From positions 1 through 34,488 of the forward strand of contig CANQZZ010000004.1 in the NCBI GenBank assembly GCA_947628465.1: a stretch of DNA of 34,488 nt, in the 5' to 3' direction. Positions within the stretch are counted from its first letter, which is position 1. Each line of letters begins with the position of its first letter. This stretch comes from an uncultured Clostridia bacterium (GTDB lineage: Bacteria; Bacillota_A; Clostridia; TANB77; CAG-508). The position numbers were made by a program, and so were the translations under genes. Shown here piece by piece: positions 8,577 to 17,784 of the stretch. A model generated the notes under the pieces. The model saw nothing but the letters and a program-made list of their open reading frames with translations. It was not told where the DNA came from and ran no database searches.

Positions 8577-9290
8577 ATGAAAGAATTAAAACTAAATTAT
8601 TATTTTAATGATATAGAAAATTTTCCTTTCAAAGAAGTATTTAATAATTTTGAATATCCATGGGAAGTAGTAAACAATATAAATGAATATATTGTAAGTT
8701 TTATGAATAATAAAGGAATGCAAGTAAATAAAGCATCAGAAGTAGGAGATTTTTGTTCTATAACAGGAAGTTACTTTATAGACGAAGGAACAAAAATACA
8801 TTCAAATGTAACAATACAAGGACCAGTATTAATAGGAAAAAATGTAGAAATACAATCAGGAGCATTAATAAGACCAGGAACTATTATAGGTGACGGAGCA
8901 TCAGTTGGTCATGCATCAGAGGTAAAACATGCTATACTTATGAATAAAGCTAAAGTAGCAAGCTTAGCTTTCGTAGGAGATTCAATTTTAGGAAAATCTG
9001 CAAGAATTGGAAGCGGAACAATACTTGCAAACAGAAGATTTGACCAAAAGAATATTCATATAAAAATAAATGAAGAAAAGGTAGATACAGAATCTGATTT
9101 CTTCGGAAGTATTATAGGAGATAATACAAGACTTGGAGCAAATGTAGCATCACTTCCAGGAACAGTTATAGGGCCATACACATGGATTTTGCCAGGATTG
9201 CAAGTAAGAGGATTTATTCCAGCAGAAAAAAGATTATTTCCAAAAACTGAATATACAATGACAGAAAACAAAAAAATAGAATTAAAATAA
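8577..9290 (+). CDS. Left-handed beta-helix acyltransferase/nucleotidyltransferase-like protein
   Basis: A 237-residue protein dominated by hexapeptide repeats (for example IDEGTKIHSNVTIQGPVLIG and KNVEIQSGALIRPGTIIGDG), the left-handed parallel beta-helix of bacterial O/N-acyltransferases. The segment ILANRRFDQKNIHIKI resembles the C-terminal acetyltransferase half of GlmU and related sugar-1-phosphate enzymes, but the nucleotidyltransferase domain is absent. The likely activity is acetyl transfer to an amino sugar phosphate, or a regulatory or structural use of the fold. It is translationally coupled to the KAP NTPase gene, which suggests a functional pair. Confidence 0.72.
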   Translation: MKELKLNYYFNDIENFPFKEVFNNFEYPWEVVNNINEYIVSFMNNKGMQVNKASEVGDFCSITGSYFIDEGTKIHSNVTIQGPVLIGKNVEIQSGALIRPGTIIGDGASVGHASEVKHAILMNKAKVASLAFVGDSILGKSARIGSGTILANRRFDQKNIHIKINEEKVDTESDFFGSIIGDNTRLGANVASLPGTVIGPYTWILPGLQVRGFIPAEKRLFPKTEYTMTENKKIELK

Positions 9291-9342
9291 AAAATTAAAC
9301 CAATATTAAATATACTGATAAACAAAAGATGGAGGTAAATAA

Positions 9343-10314
9343 ATGAATGGAAAAGAAAAAATAAATTACAGAGGTATAACTCTAATAGCATTAATAATTA
9401 CAATAATAGTAATGTTAATATTAATATCAGTAACAGTTACAATAGCATTAAATAGTGGATTATTTAGTACCGCAAAAAAAGCAGCAAGAGATACAGGAAA
9501 TGCAGTTCTATCGGAGCAAAGTGGAAAAATTGAGATAGCAGGAGAAGAATATGAATCAATAGATGAATATTTATCAAAGGATAAAAAAGATACAGGTCCA
9601 TTAACAGAAGCAACAAACATTAAAAATTATGGCAGAAAAGTAATAAACTTTCAATCAAAAGGAGAAGAACAAAAAGATTTAGTATGGAGATTACTTTATG
9701 AAGATGATAAAAATATATATTTAATATCAGAAACGTCAAAAGAAAATTCTGTAATAACAAACTTGAAACTTGCAGATTATTTAAACGATTATAAAAATGG
9801 GGCAGATGTGAGTAAGCAAGGACAAGATTTAATGGTGGAAGCAAAAAATGCAGGATTATTTGAAAGCTCTAATGAAAATGAAAATATAAGAGCAACAGCG
9901 TATTTGTGTGACACTGGAACAGAAAAAAGAGTAAGCCCATGGGATAATTATAGAGACGCAGAAGGAAAAGCAGTATGGGCAATGGGAGGACCAACTATAG
10001 AATTATTTGCAGCATCATATAATGCAACGCAAGATAAAACATTAAAAGCAACTATTTCAGAAGGCAATTCTTTTGGATATGATTGTTTGAAAGGTTATTC
10101 AGCTTCTCCATCTGTAAATGATGGAGTGTATAAACCGGGTAACGTATACTATTACTGGCTTGCTTCCCCTAAATATTATGACAAATTAAGTCTTCATATT
10201 GCGGGTAGTGATTGTTGTGGAGTTAACCAATGGAACGATAATGTCAATACAAGTTATGGCTGTCGTCCAGTAGTTTGTATACCTAAATCGAATTTTAGCT
10301 GTGAATTTGATTAA
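9343..10314 (+). CDS. Pilin-like (prepilin N-terminal) surface protein
   Basis: A 323-residue protein with a type IV prepilin-like start: a short basic leader, then GITLIALIITIIVMLILISV, a hydrophobic helix with the usual I-T-L-I-A-L start. It lacks the standard Glu at position 5 (the residue after T-L is I), as in many clostridial pseudopilin-like proteins. The C-terminal domain contains WRLLYEDDKNIYLISE and ends in YYYWLASP and a GCRPVVCIPKS segment with several cysteines. That tail resembles the DUF6273-type domain seen after such N-termini in gut clostridia. Likely exported and exposed on the surface. GGAGGT precedes ATG 9343. No pilus assembly genes are in the window. Confidence 0.7.
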   Translation: MNGKEKINYRGITLIALIITIIVMLILISVTVTIALNSGLFSTAKKAARDTGNAVLSEQSGKIEIAGEEYESIDEYLSKDKKDTGPLTEATNIKNYGRKVINFQSKGEEQKDLVWRLLYEDDKNIYLISETSKENSVITNLKLADYLNDYKNGADVSKQGQDLMVEAKNAGLFESSNENENIRATAYLCDTGTEKRVSPWDNYRDAEGKAVWAMGGPTIELFAASYNATQDKTLKATISEGNSFGYDCLKGYSASPSVNDGVYKPGNVYYYWLASPKYYDKLSLHIAGSDCCGVNQWNDNVNTSYGCRPVVCIPKSNFSCEFD

Positions 10315-10384
10315 GTACCATCTATTTTGTAGTACATTTATTATTTAAGAAATGACGAAGGTTTAATTTAATAAAATATAATTA

Positions 10385-10429
10385 AATAAAATTGGTGAAT
10401 ATATAAATATAACCAATTTTATTTTTTTA
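10385..10429 (+). terminator. Terminator after the pilin-like gene
   Basis: Arms AATAAAATTGGT (10385-10396) and ACCAATTTTATT (10412-10423) followed by a run of T. The region 10315-10586 has no other gene; it holds this hairpin and the sigma-H promoter. Confidence 0.75.
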
Positions 10430-10498
10430 TTGAATGAATATAAAAGATGTACATATATTATAAATCTGCGTTTTCGCTAAAACTTCTTAAAATTCATC

Positions 10499-10527
10499 AA
10501 AGGAAAATATTTCCAAAAATAGAATAT
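10499..10527 (+). promoter_or_regulatory. Sigma-H-type promoter of the spoIIA operon
   Basis: AAAGGAAA (10499-10506), 12 bases, then ATAGAATAT (10519-10527). This fits the known sigma-H form RnAGGwww-N11/12-RnnGAATww exactly. In Bacillus the spoIIA operon is transcribed by sigma-H with Spo0A. The first gene starts 60 bases downstream. Confidence 0.8.
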
Positions 10528-10586
10528 ATAATAAAGACATAAAATCATACAATTAAATAACTAATAAAACGAAGGGAGAAATACAA

Positions 10587-10934
10587 ATGAAAGTTGAATA
10601 TAAAAAAGAAGACAAGCTATTACTATTAAAAATTACAGAAGAAATAGACCATCATTCTTGTGAAAAAATTAAAAAGAGAGCTGATTATGAAATAGAGGTA
10701 CATATACCAAAAAAAGTAATATTTGATTTCGGTAATGTCAGTTTTATGGACAGTAGCGGAATTGGAATGATTATAGGAAGATATAAATTAATATCTATGT
10801 TTGGTGGAAAAACAAGTATGATAAATGTAAAGCCAGCAATAAAAAAAGTATTTGAAATGTCAGGAATATTAAAACTAATCCCAATAGAAGAAGTAAAAGA
10901 ATTAGGAGGTAATAAATTTGAAGAATGTATATAA
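10587..10934 (+). CDS. spoIIAA: Anti-sigma-F factor antagonist SpoIIAA
   Basis: A 115-residue STAS-domain protein that frees sigma-F by binding SpoIIAB. The phosphorylation site is in [15 protein letters not shown], where S57 aligns with Ser58 of the Bacillus protein. Strand [14 protein letters not shown] and helix pattern are typical. It starts at ATG 10587 behind GAAGGGAG. Its 3' end overlaps the start of spoIIAB by 17 bases, so the two are coupled. No in-frame CGG. Confidence 0.95.
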   Translation: MKVEYKKEDKLLLLKITEEIDHHSCEKIKKRADYEIEVHIPKKVIFDFGNVSFMDSSGIGMIIGRYKLISMFGGKTSMINVKPAIKKVFEMSGILKLIPIEEVKELGGNKFEECI

Positions 10935-11382
10935 AAATGAAATGAAGCTAGAGTTTTTAAGTAAATCAAGCAATGAAAGCTTTGCAAGAATAGCAGTTGC
11001 AGCTTTTGCAACTCAGCTTGACCCAAATATTGAAGAAATATCAGATATAAAAACTGCTGTATCAGAAGCAGTTACAAATTGCATCATACATGGATATGAA
11101 GAAAAAGAAGGAATAATAAAAATTGAATGCAAGCTATTTGCAAACTCAATTGAAATAGAGATTTCTGATAACGGAAAAGGAATTGAAGATGTAAAAAAAG
11201 CAATGCAAGCACTATATACTTCAAAGCCAGATTTAGAAAGGTCTGGAATGGGATTTACAATAATGGAAAGTTTTATGGATGAAGTTAAAGTAGAATCTGT
11301 AATAGGAATAGGTACAAAAGTAATAATGAAAAAAATGATTAAAGTAAACGATAAGCTAAAAGAAAAAGAAATAAAACTTTAA
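10918..11382 (+). CDS. spoIIAB: Anti-sigma-F factor and serine kinase SpoIIAB
   Basis: A 154-residue GHKL-fold kinase that holds sigma-F inactive and phosphorylates SpoIIAA. The N box is [15 protein letters not shown], the G1 box [11 protein letters not shown] and the G2 box [18 protein letters not shown]. The start is TTG 10918, placed 8 bases after a strong AGGAGGT site inside the end of spoIIAA. An ATG at 10939 to 10942 would lack such a site. Confidence 0.95.
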   Translation: MKNVYKNEMKLEFLSKSSNESFARIAVAAFATQLDPNIEEISDIKTAVSEAVTNCIIHGYEEKEGIIKIECKLFANSIEIEISDNGKGIEDVKKAMQALYTSKPDLERSGMGFTIMESFMDEVKVESVIGIGTKVIMKKMIKVNDKLKEKEIKL

Positions 11383-11400
11383 TACAAAAGGAGTTACTTT

Positions 11401-12140
11401 ATGTACGAAATAAATACAGAAGATATATTAAAAGCACAAAATGATGATAAAGAAGCAATGGAAAAAATAATAGAAATAAATTCTGGGCTTTTATGGAGCA
11501 TTGTAAAAAGGTTTTTAGGAAGAGGTTATGATGCAGAAGAATTATATCAAATAGCATGTATTCGGCTTTATAAAATCAATAAAGAGATTTGATGTAAGTT
11601 TGAATTTAAGAATATCTACATATGCTGTACCATATATAATGGGAGAAATAAAAAGATTTATACGAGATGATCGGACCAATAAAAGTAAGTAGAAGTCTTA
11701 AAGAGTTATCTAATAAAATCAAAGAAATACAAAGAGAATATTTATGCAAAAAAGGAGAAGACATTACTATATCAAAAATAGCAAAAAAATTAAATGTCTC
11801 AAAAGAAGAAATCGCATTAGCGATGGATGCAGAAAAGCCGATAGAGTCAATAGATGAAGAAAGCTATGATAATGAATCAAATGGCGAAACTAAAATAAGC
11901 AAAATATCTAATGGAAAAGATGAAACAGCAATGCTTATAGATAGGATATGTATTAATGATTTAATTCAAGAATTGAATTTTAGAGATAAGCAAATTATCT
12001 TATTAAGATATTATAGAGGAAAAACTCAGAGCGAAGTTGCAAAAATGTTGGGAGTAACACAAGTACAAATTTCTAGAATTGAAAAGAAAATACTTACAAA
12101 GATGAAAGAAAAAATGCTGTATGATAAAAAAGTAGGATAG
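11401..12140 (+). CDS. sigF: Forespore sigma factor sigma-F, read through two CGGN sites
   Basis: The first compartment-specific sigma factor of sporulation. With CGGC (11563-11566) and CGGA (11672-11675) each read as glycine, one protein of 245 residues results, the expected length. Region 2 reads GYDAEELYQIACI-G-FIKSIKRFDVSLNL, then STYAVPYIMGEIKRFIRDD-G-PIKVSRSLKEL, which matches sigma-F/G proteins residue for residue in pattern. Region 3 follows, then region 4 with LRYYRGKTQSEVAKMLGVTQVQISRIEKK as the helix-turn-helix. The 105 bases between the two sites are open in the shifted frame. With ordinary decoding the protein would end at 11592 after 63 residues. It is last in spoIIAA-spoIIAB-sigF, as in Bacillus. 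Start ATG 11401 follows AAAAGGAG. Confidence 0.93.
11563..11566 (+). other. CGGC recoding site 1 in sigF
   Basis: Codons run ATT-CGGC-TTT. Glycine 55 is the conserved G of the C-I-G-L/F segment in region 2. This is the only CGGC among the 15 sites. Confidence 0.92.
11672..11675 (+). other. CGGA recoding site 2 in sigF
   Basis: Codons run GAT-CGGA-CCA. Glycine 91 is the conserved G of R-D-D-G-x-x-K-V-S-R-S. Confidence 0.92.
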
Positions 12141-12157
12141 AAATATAATAATTTTAA

Positions 12158-12186
12158 AGTAGCAATTAATTTTGCTACTATTTTAA
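12158..12186 (+). terminator. Terminator after sigF
   Basis: AGTAGCAA and TTGCTACT arms around a 6-base loop, followed by ATTTTAAT. Confidence 0.6.
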
Positions 12187-12197
12187 TGCCTAATTAC

Positions 12198-12226
12198 TTG
12201 AAAAAAATGTCATATTATAATAAAAT
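12198..12226 (+). promoter_or_regulatory. Putative sigma-A promoter of miaB-mutS
   Basis: TTGAAA (12198-12203), 17 bases, TAAAAT (12221-12226), 27 bases before the miaB start. Confidence 0.6.
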
Positions 12227-12252
12227 ATAGAAGTGATTTGGAGGAATAATTA

Positions 12253-13627
12253 ATGAATGCAGAAGTAATAGAAGAACAAAAAGAATATATAAAAAAAGTA
12301 AAAGAAATAAATAGCAATAAAAATTTAAAATATTATATCTTAACAATGGGATGCCAGCTAAATGAAAACGATTCTGAAAAACTAATTGGAATGGTCGAAG
12401 AAATGGGGTATTCAGAATCAAAAGATATGAATGATGCAGATTTATATTTAATAAATACTTGTTGCGTAAGAGAAAACGCTGAAGAAAAAGTATTTGGAAA
12501 GCTTCGGAGAATTAAAAAAATTAAAAGAAAAGAAAAATATAATAATTGCAATTGGTGGCTGTATGATGCAAGAAGAACATATAACAGATAAGCTAAAGAA
12601 AAGCTATTCTTTTGTAGATATAATATTTGGAACACATACTCTTCACAAAGTACCTGAAGACATATATAAAACAATTACAAAAAATAAAAAAATAAAAGAC
12701 ATTATTGACATAGATGGAGAAATTTATGAAGGCTTGCCAGTAAAAAGAAGCAATAATAAACAAGCATCAGTTACAATAATGTATGGATGTAATAATTTTT
12801 GTTCATATTGCATAGTTCCTTATGTAAGAGGAAGAGAAAGAAGTAGAAAAAAAGAAGATATATTAAATGAAATAAAAAATTTGGCCAAAGAAGGATATAA
12901 AGAAATAACACTCCTTGGTCAAAATGTAAACTCATACAGTAATGCAGAAAATTATAAATTTTCAAATCTTCTAAAAGATGTAGATAAAATAGAGGGAATC
13001 GAAATAATAAGATTTATTTCTCCACATCCAAAAGATTTTACAGATGACGTAATAGAAGCTATAAAATCAAGTCAAAAAATATCTAGATTAATACATATTC
13101 CACTTCAAGCAGGAAGCACAAATGTGCTAAAAGCTATGAATAGGAAATATACAAAAGAGCAATATTTAGAGTTAATAGATAGAATAAAAAAAGAAATTCC
13201 AGATGTGGTATTTTCAACAGATATAATAGTAGGTTTTCCAGGAGAAACAGAAGAAGATTTTGAAGAAACATTAGATGTTGCATCAAAGGTAAATTTTGAG
13301 CAAATTTTTATGTTTATATATTCAAGAAGAGTAGGAACAAAAGCAGATAAAATGGAAACTCAAATACCAGAAGAAATAAAGCATAAAAGATTTGATAGAT
13401 TAAAAACTTTATTTGAAGAAAGTATAGAAAAGAACAATCAAAAATATGTAGGAACAACTCAAAAAATATTGGTAGAAGGATATAGCAAAAACAATTCTCA
13501 AATGCTTACCGGAAGAACTGATACAAATAAAGTAGTTGTATTTGAAGGAAATAAAGATTTAATTGGAAATATAATAAATATAAAAATAGTATCTCAGCAT
13601 AGATGGTATTTAAAAGGAGAAATTTAA
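12253..13627 (+). CDS. miaB: tRNA 2-methylthio-N6-isopentenyladenosine-37 methylthiotransferase, read through one CGGA site
   Basis: A radical-SAM enzyme that adds a methylthio group to i6A37 in tRNAs reading U-starting codons. With CGGA at 12505-12508 read as glycine the protein has 457 residues. The N-terminal MTTase domain has TMGCQLNENDSE, NTCCVRENAEEKVFGKL-G-ELKKLK and IAIGGCMMQEE, whose three cysteines bind one iron-sulfur cluster. The radical-SAM loop is YGCNNFCSYCIVPYVRGRER (C-x3-C-x2-C). A TRAM-type end follows. The site splits the MTTase domain, so neither frame alone can be active. ATG 12253 follows GGAGGAA. mutS begins one base after the stop, as often seen in Firmicutes where miaB and mutS are neighbours. 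Confidence 0.95.
12505..12508 (+). other. CGGA recoding site in miaB
   Basis: Codons run CTT-CGGA-GAA. Glycine 85 is the G of the family segment V-F-G-K-L-G-E-L. Confidence 0.92.
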
Positions 13628-13628
13628 T

Positions 13629-16239
13629 ATGGCAGAGTTTTCGCCCATGATGAAACATTATTTTGAAATAAAAGAAGAATATAAGGATTGTATTGTATTT
13701 TATAGATTAGGGGATTTCTATGAAATGTTTTTTGATGATGCAAAAACTGCATCAAGAGAACTAGAAATAACATTAACAGGAAGAGACTGTGGACAAGAAG
13801 AAAGAGCCCCAATGTGCGGAGTTCCTTTTCATGCAGCAGAAAGTTATATAGCTAAATTAATTGAAAAGGGCTATAAAGTAGCAATATGCGAACAATTAGA
13901 AGATCCAAAAACTGCAAAAGGAATAGTAAAAAGAGATGTAATAAGAGTAGTAACGCCGGGAACAGTAATAGAAGCAAATATGCTTGATGAAAAGAAAAAC
14001 AATTATATAATGTCAGTATATAAAAAAGGTATATATTTTGGAATTGCTGTATGTGACGTTACAACAGGCGAATTTTTAGCAACAAAAATAGAAGAAACTA
14101 ACAACTTTTCACTTCTATTAGACGAACTTTCAAAATATAATCCTGCAGAAATAATTGTAAATAAAATGCTGTTTAATTGCAAAGAAGAAATAGATGAAAT
14201 AAAACTAAGATTCAAAGCATATATAAATTGTTTTGATGAAGAAATATTTAAACCCGATGTAGATACTTTACTACAAAGCTATACTTTTGTAGATGATAAT
14301 GAGAAAGAAATTCAAGATTTACAAAACAATTTATATATTCCAGCAATAAACGGACTTTTGGACTATTTAAATCAAACTCAAAAAATAAAATTAGAGCATA
14401 TAAACATTATAAAAATATATTCAACTTCAAAATATATGCTTCTTAATTGTACTACTAGAAAAAATCTAGAATTAATAGAAAAAATGAATGACAAAAGTAA
14501 AAAAGGAACACTACTTTGGGTGCTTGATAAAACATATACATCTATGGGAGGAAGACTCCTAAGGAAATGGATAAATGAGCCATTAGTAGATGTTGTAGAA
14601 ATTAATAAAAGATTAAATGCAGTAGAAGAATTAAAAAACAATTTGATATTTAGAGGCGATATAGCTGACTGTTTAAGAAGAATTTATGATATAGAAAGAT
14701 TAGTCGGAAAAATCGCTTATGGAAATACAAATGCAAGAGATATGATATCACTAAAGAATTCACTAAGACAATTACCATACTTAAAAAATATTTTAGCAAG
14801 TAGTAAATCAGAATTATTACAAAATCTATATATAAACTTAGACGAACTTGCTGATATACATGATTTAATAGATAAAGCAATTGTAGAAGAACCACCAATT
14901 GCGATAACAGAAGGTGGAATTATAAAACAAGGATATAATGCAGAAGTAGATGAACTAAAAAATGCAGGAATGCAAGGAAAAAATTGGCTTATCGAATTAG
15001 AAGCAAAAGAAAGAGAACAAACTGGAATAAAAAATTTAAAAGTAGGATTCAACAAAGTATTTGGTTATTATTTTGAAGTAACAAAATCATATTTAAATTT
15101 AGTACCGGAAAATTTCATAAGAAAACAAACACTTGCAAATTGTGAAAGATATATAACGGAAGAATTAAACGAATTAGAAAGCAAAATTTTAGGAGCAGAA
15201 GAAAAAGTAATAGATTTAGAATATAAACTATTTATAGAAATCAGAAACAAAATTGCATGTAATATAGAGAGACTTCAAAAAGCATCAAATATTGTATCAA
15301 TGCTAGATGTATTTACATCATTTGCAATAGTAGCAGAAGATTTAAATTATGCAAAACCAGTAGTAAATAACGATGGAATAATTGATATAAAAGGAGGAAG
15401 ACATCCGGTTATAGAAAAGATGCTTCCATCAGGTACATTTATAGATAACGACACATATTTAGATAAACAAAACGATAGATTCTCAATAATTACTGGACCT
15501 AATATGGCAGGTAAATCTACATATATGAGGCAAGTTGCATTAATTACATTAATGGCACAAATAGGAAGTTTTGTACCAGCAAACTCTGCAACAATTGGAG
15601 TAGTCGACAAAATATTTACAAGAGTTGGTGCATCTGATGATTTAGCAATGCGGACAAAGTACATTTATGGTAGAAATGATGGAAGTGGCAGAAATATTAA
15701 GAGAAGCAACATCTAACAGTTTAGTCATATTAGACGAAATAGGAAGAGGAACATCTACTTATGATGGACTTTCTATTGCTTGGGCAGTAGTAGAATATAT
15801 ATCAAACAAAGAAAAATGCGGAGCAAAAACCCTATTTGCAACACATTACCATGAACTTACAGAATTAGAAGAGCAAATAGAAGGTGTAAAAAACTATTCA
15901 ATAGCAGTAAAAGAAAAAGGCGAAGACGTAATCTTTTTAAGAAAAATAGTAGAAGGTGGAACAGACGAAAGCTATGGTGTACATGTAGCAAAACTTGCAG
16001 GAGTACCAAAAGATGTTGTAAAAAGGTCAAATGAAATATTAAGAAGTCTAGAGAGAAAAAGCATATTAGGAAAGAAAAGAGAGGAAAAAGAAAACAAGCA
16101 GATAGTTGCTGGACAACTTGATATGTACAACTATAAATTAGCAGAATTTGCCCATGAAGTAGATAAAATAAATTTAAATGAGCTAACGCCAATAGATGCT
16201 TTAAATATATTATCAAAGTTAAAAGATAAAATTAACTAA
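13629..16239 (+). CDS. mutS: DNA mismatch repair protein MutS, read through one CGGA site
   Basis: Mismatch-recognising ATPase. With CGGA at 15651-15654 read as glycine it has 869 residues, a normal MutS1 length. The N-terminal mismatch-binding motif is [14 protein letters not shown] (the G-D-F-Y-E-M-F form of the F-x-E wedge). The Walker A is [15 protein letters not shown] near residue 620, the recoded segment is [16 protein letters not shown] near 675, and the Walker B is [16 protein letters not shown] near 700, with THYHEL later. The recoding point lies between Walker A and Walker B, so standard decoding would destroy the ATPase. No mutL follows; the operon ends in a terminator. Confidence 0.96.
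15651..15654 (+). other. CGGA recoding site in mutS
   Basis: Codons run ATG-CGGA-CAA. Glycine 675 is the G of the family motif D-D-L-A-x-G-x-S-T-F-M. Confidence 0.93.
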
Positions 16240-16248
16240 AAACAAAGA

Positions 16249-16286
16249 AAAGTAAGGATAATATCGAAATTTGTCCTTACTTTTTT
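16249..16286 (+). terminator. Terminator after mutS
   Basis: AAAGTAAGGA (16249-16258) pairs with TCCTTACTTT (16274-16283), followed by T residues. Confidence 0.75.
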
Positions 16287-16471
16287 ATCACATAATCTTA
16301 ACTAATTATAACATTAATTTAAAGAAATATCAAACAATAAAATAGTAAGTATTACTATAAAAAACAGAGAATATATAAGATTAATATATTTAAAATATAA
16401 AAATATATTTTATTTTAAAAACTAATATAATTGCATAAAAATATATTAATATGGTAATATAAATATAATAA

Positions 16472-16685
16472 AAAAAGTTAATAAATTTCCCTGCATAGTG
16501 CGTAATGACAGAATTTTTAGAACCAACAAAGAGGAGTAAGGGAGCTGAGTCTCGTAAATATGGCGTGCATGCTTACACTTTAATTAGTAGTAAGAAGCCC
16601 ATGAGTATTTAGGTAGGCACCCACCTGTGTAAGAGCAGGTCCTTAAAAATTCTTTTAAGTACGGCTAAGGCGGGGCTTTTTATTT
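16472..16685 (+). ncRNA. ssrS: 6S RNA
   Basis: A gene-free region whose composition is richer in G and C than its surroundings. The 5' segment TTTCCCTGC (CCCTGC at 16489-16494) can pair with GCGGGG (16670-16675) to close a long stem, and GTGCGTA with TACGGC extends it. The interior carries GAAGCCCATGAGTATTTAGG and the small hairpins AGGTAGGCACCCACCT and ACCTG...CAGGT, which I recognise from Firmicutes 6S RNAs. The 3' side runs into CTTTTTATTTTATT, a weak terminator. 6S RNA binds the housekeeping RNA polymerase by mimicking an open promoter. Ends are approximate and the call rests on pattern memory. An A+T-rich lead with TATAAT at 16464-16469 or TAATAT at 16455-16460 could be its promoter. Confidence 0.68.
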
Positions 16686-16779
16686 TATTGTAATTAAAAT
16701 ATCAAAAACTTATAATAAACAAGAAAATGCTAATACAAAAGTTTTTTAATATGATGTTGACACAATAATGTTTAAATAC

Positions 16780-16842
16780 TTGAAAAAATAAAAATATATG
16801 ATAAAATTAAACCGTATAAAGATAACTATCTTTATACGGTTT
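16780..16842 (+). promoter_or_regulatory. dapF promoter followed by a 34-base perfect palindrome
   Basis: TTGAAA (16780-16785), 16 bases, TAAAAT (16802-16807). Directly after the -10 box lies a perfect palindrome with 16-base arms, AAACCGTATAAAGATA (16809-16824) and TATCTTTATACGGTTT (16827-16842). It covers the expected transcription start and ends 28 bases before the dapF ATG. It may be a repressor operator or a hairpin at the mRNA 5' end; there is no T-run, so it is not a usual terminator. Confidence 0.55.
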
Positions 16843-16869
16843 ATTAATACCAATTAAAAGGTGATAAAA

Positions 16870-17709
16870 ATGATAGAATTTACAAAAATGCAAGGGCTAG
16901 GTAATGATTATGTGTATATTGATTGCTATTCTAAGATAGTGGATTTAGGTAACATATCAGACCTAGCTAAATTTATGAGCAATCGTCACTTTGGGATAGG
17001 TTCTGACGGAGTAATTTTAATATGCAAAAGTGATATTGCTGATTTTAAAATGAGGATGTTTAACTTTGACGGAAGCGAAGCGGAAATGTGTGGAAATGGC
17101 ATAAGATGTGTAGGAAAATTTGTTTATGACAAAGGCCTAACAAATAAGGAAACTATTACAGTTGAAACACTATCGGGAATTAAAGTACTAAATCTTAATA
17201 TAAAAGATGGAAAAGTAGACACAGTAAGAGTAGACATGGGAGAGCCAATATTTGCTCCAAATCAAATACCAGTTAACTTTGATAAAGAGCCAGTAAAAGA
17301 TTTAAAAATAAGAGCCTTAGATAAAGTATTTAATTTTACTTGTGTTTCTATGGGGAATCCACATGCGATAACTTTATTAGATAATACAAAAAACTTTAAA
17401 ATTGAAAAATATGGACCAGTATTAGAAAAAGATGAGCATTTCCCCAAGAGGTCTAACATAGAATTTATAGAAATAATAGATAAAAATAATATAAAAATGA
17501 GAGTTTGGGAAAGAGGCTCAGGAGAAACACTTGCATGCGGTACAGGTGCATGCGCAGTAGCTGTTGCATGTAATATAAATGGACTTACAGAAAGAAAAGC
17601 ACAAGTAAAATTACTTGGAGGAACATTAGAAATAGAGTGGGATGAAAAAACAAACCATGTATTTATGACAGGCCCAGCCGTAACAGTATTTGAAGGAAAT
17701 GTCCCATAG
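16870..17709 (+). CDS. dapF: Diaminopimelate epimerase
   Basis: A 279-residue enzyme converting LL- to meso-diaminopimelate for lysine and peptidoglycan. It begins [18 protein letters not shown]. The two catalytic cysteines are in [12 protein letters not shown] and [15 protein letters not shown] chose ATG 16870 because AAAAGGTGAT lies just before it; the upstream GTG at 16861 is part of that ribosome site. The last residues NVP and the stop codon are supplied by an inverted-repeat element (17697-17740). dapL follows 75 bases later. Both CGGN-like strings in this gene (GAC-GGA, TGC-GGT) are out of phase and read normally. Confidence 0.96.
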   Translation: MIEFTKMQGLGNDYVYIDCYSKIVDLGNISDLAKFMSNRHFGIGSDGVILICKSDIADFKMRMFNFDGSEAEMCGNGIRCVGKFVYDKGLTNKETITVETLSGIKVLNLNIKDGKVDTVRVDMGEPIFAPNQIPVNFDKEPVKDLKIRALDKVFNFTCVSMGNPHAITLLDNTKNFKIEKYGPVLEKDEHFPKRSNIEFIEIIDKNNIKMRVWERGSGETLACGTGACAVAVACNINGLTERKAQVKLLGGTLEIEWDEKTNHVFMTGPAVTVFEGNVP

Positions 17710-17740
17710 GGGACGTTTCTTTCTGGGACATTTTGTCCCA
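17697..17740 (+). repeat. REP-like compound inverted repeat at the dapF stop
   Basis: Four alternating segments: AAATGTCCC (17697-17705), GGGAC (17710-17714), GGGACATTT (17725-17733) and TGTCCCA (17734-17740). Neighbouring pairs can form two hairpins, or segment one can pair with segment three over nine bases. The dapF TAG lies in the first loop. No T-run follows, so it is not a typical terminator. The GGGAC/GTCCC style resembles dispersed intergenic repeats of clostridia. Confidence 0.6.
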
Positions 17741-17784
17741 AAAAATGCAGAGATTAATAAATAAAAGTAAGAAAGGAGAAATTT

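Noticed and set aside
9108..9111. TTC-GGA in the beta-helix gene, containing CGGA
   Set aside because: The C is the third base of TTC, the frame continues and no shift is needed.
16240..16860. tmRNA or RNase P RNA in the gene-free stretch
   Set aside because: No tRNA-like ends or RNase P core motifs; the closing stem and inner hairpins fit 6S RNA better.
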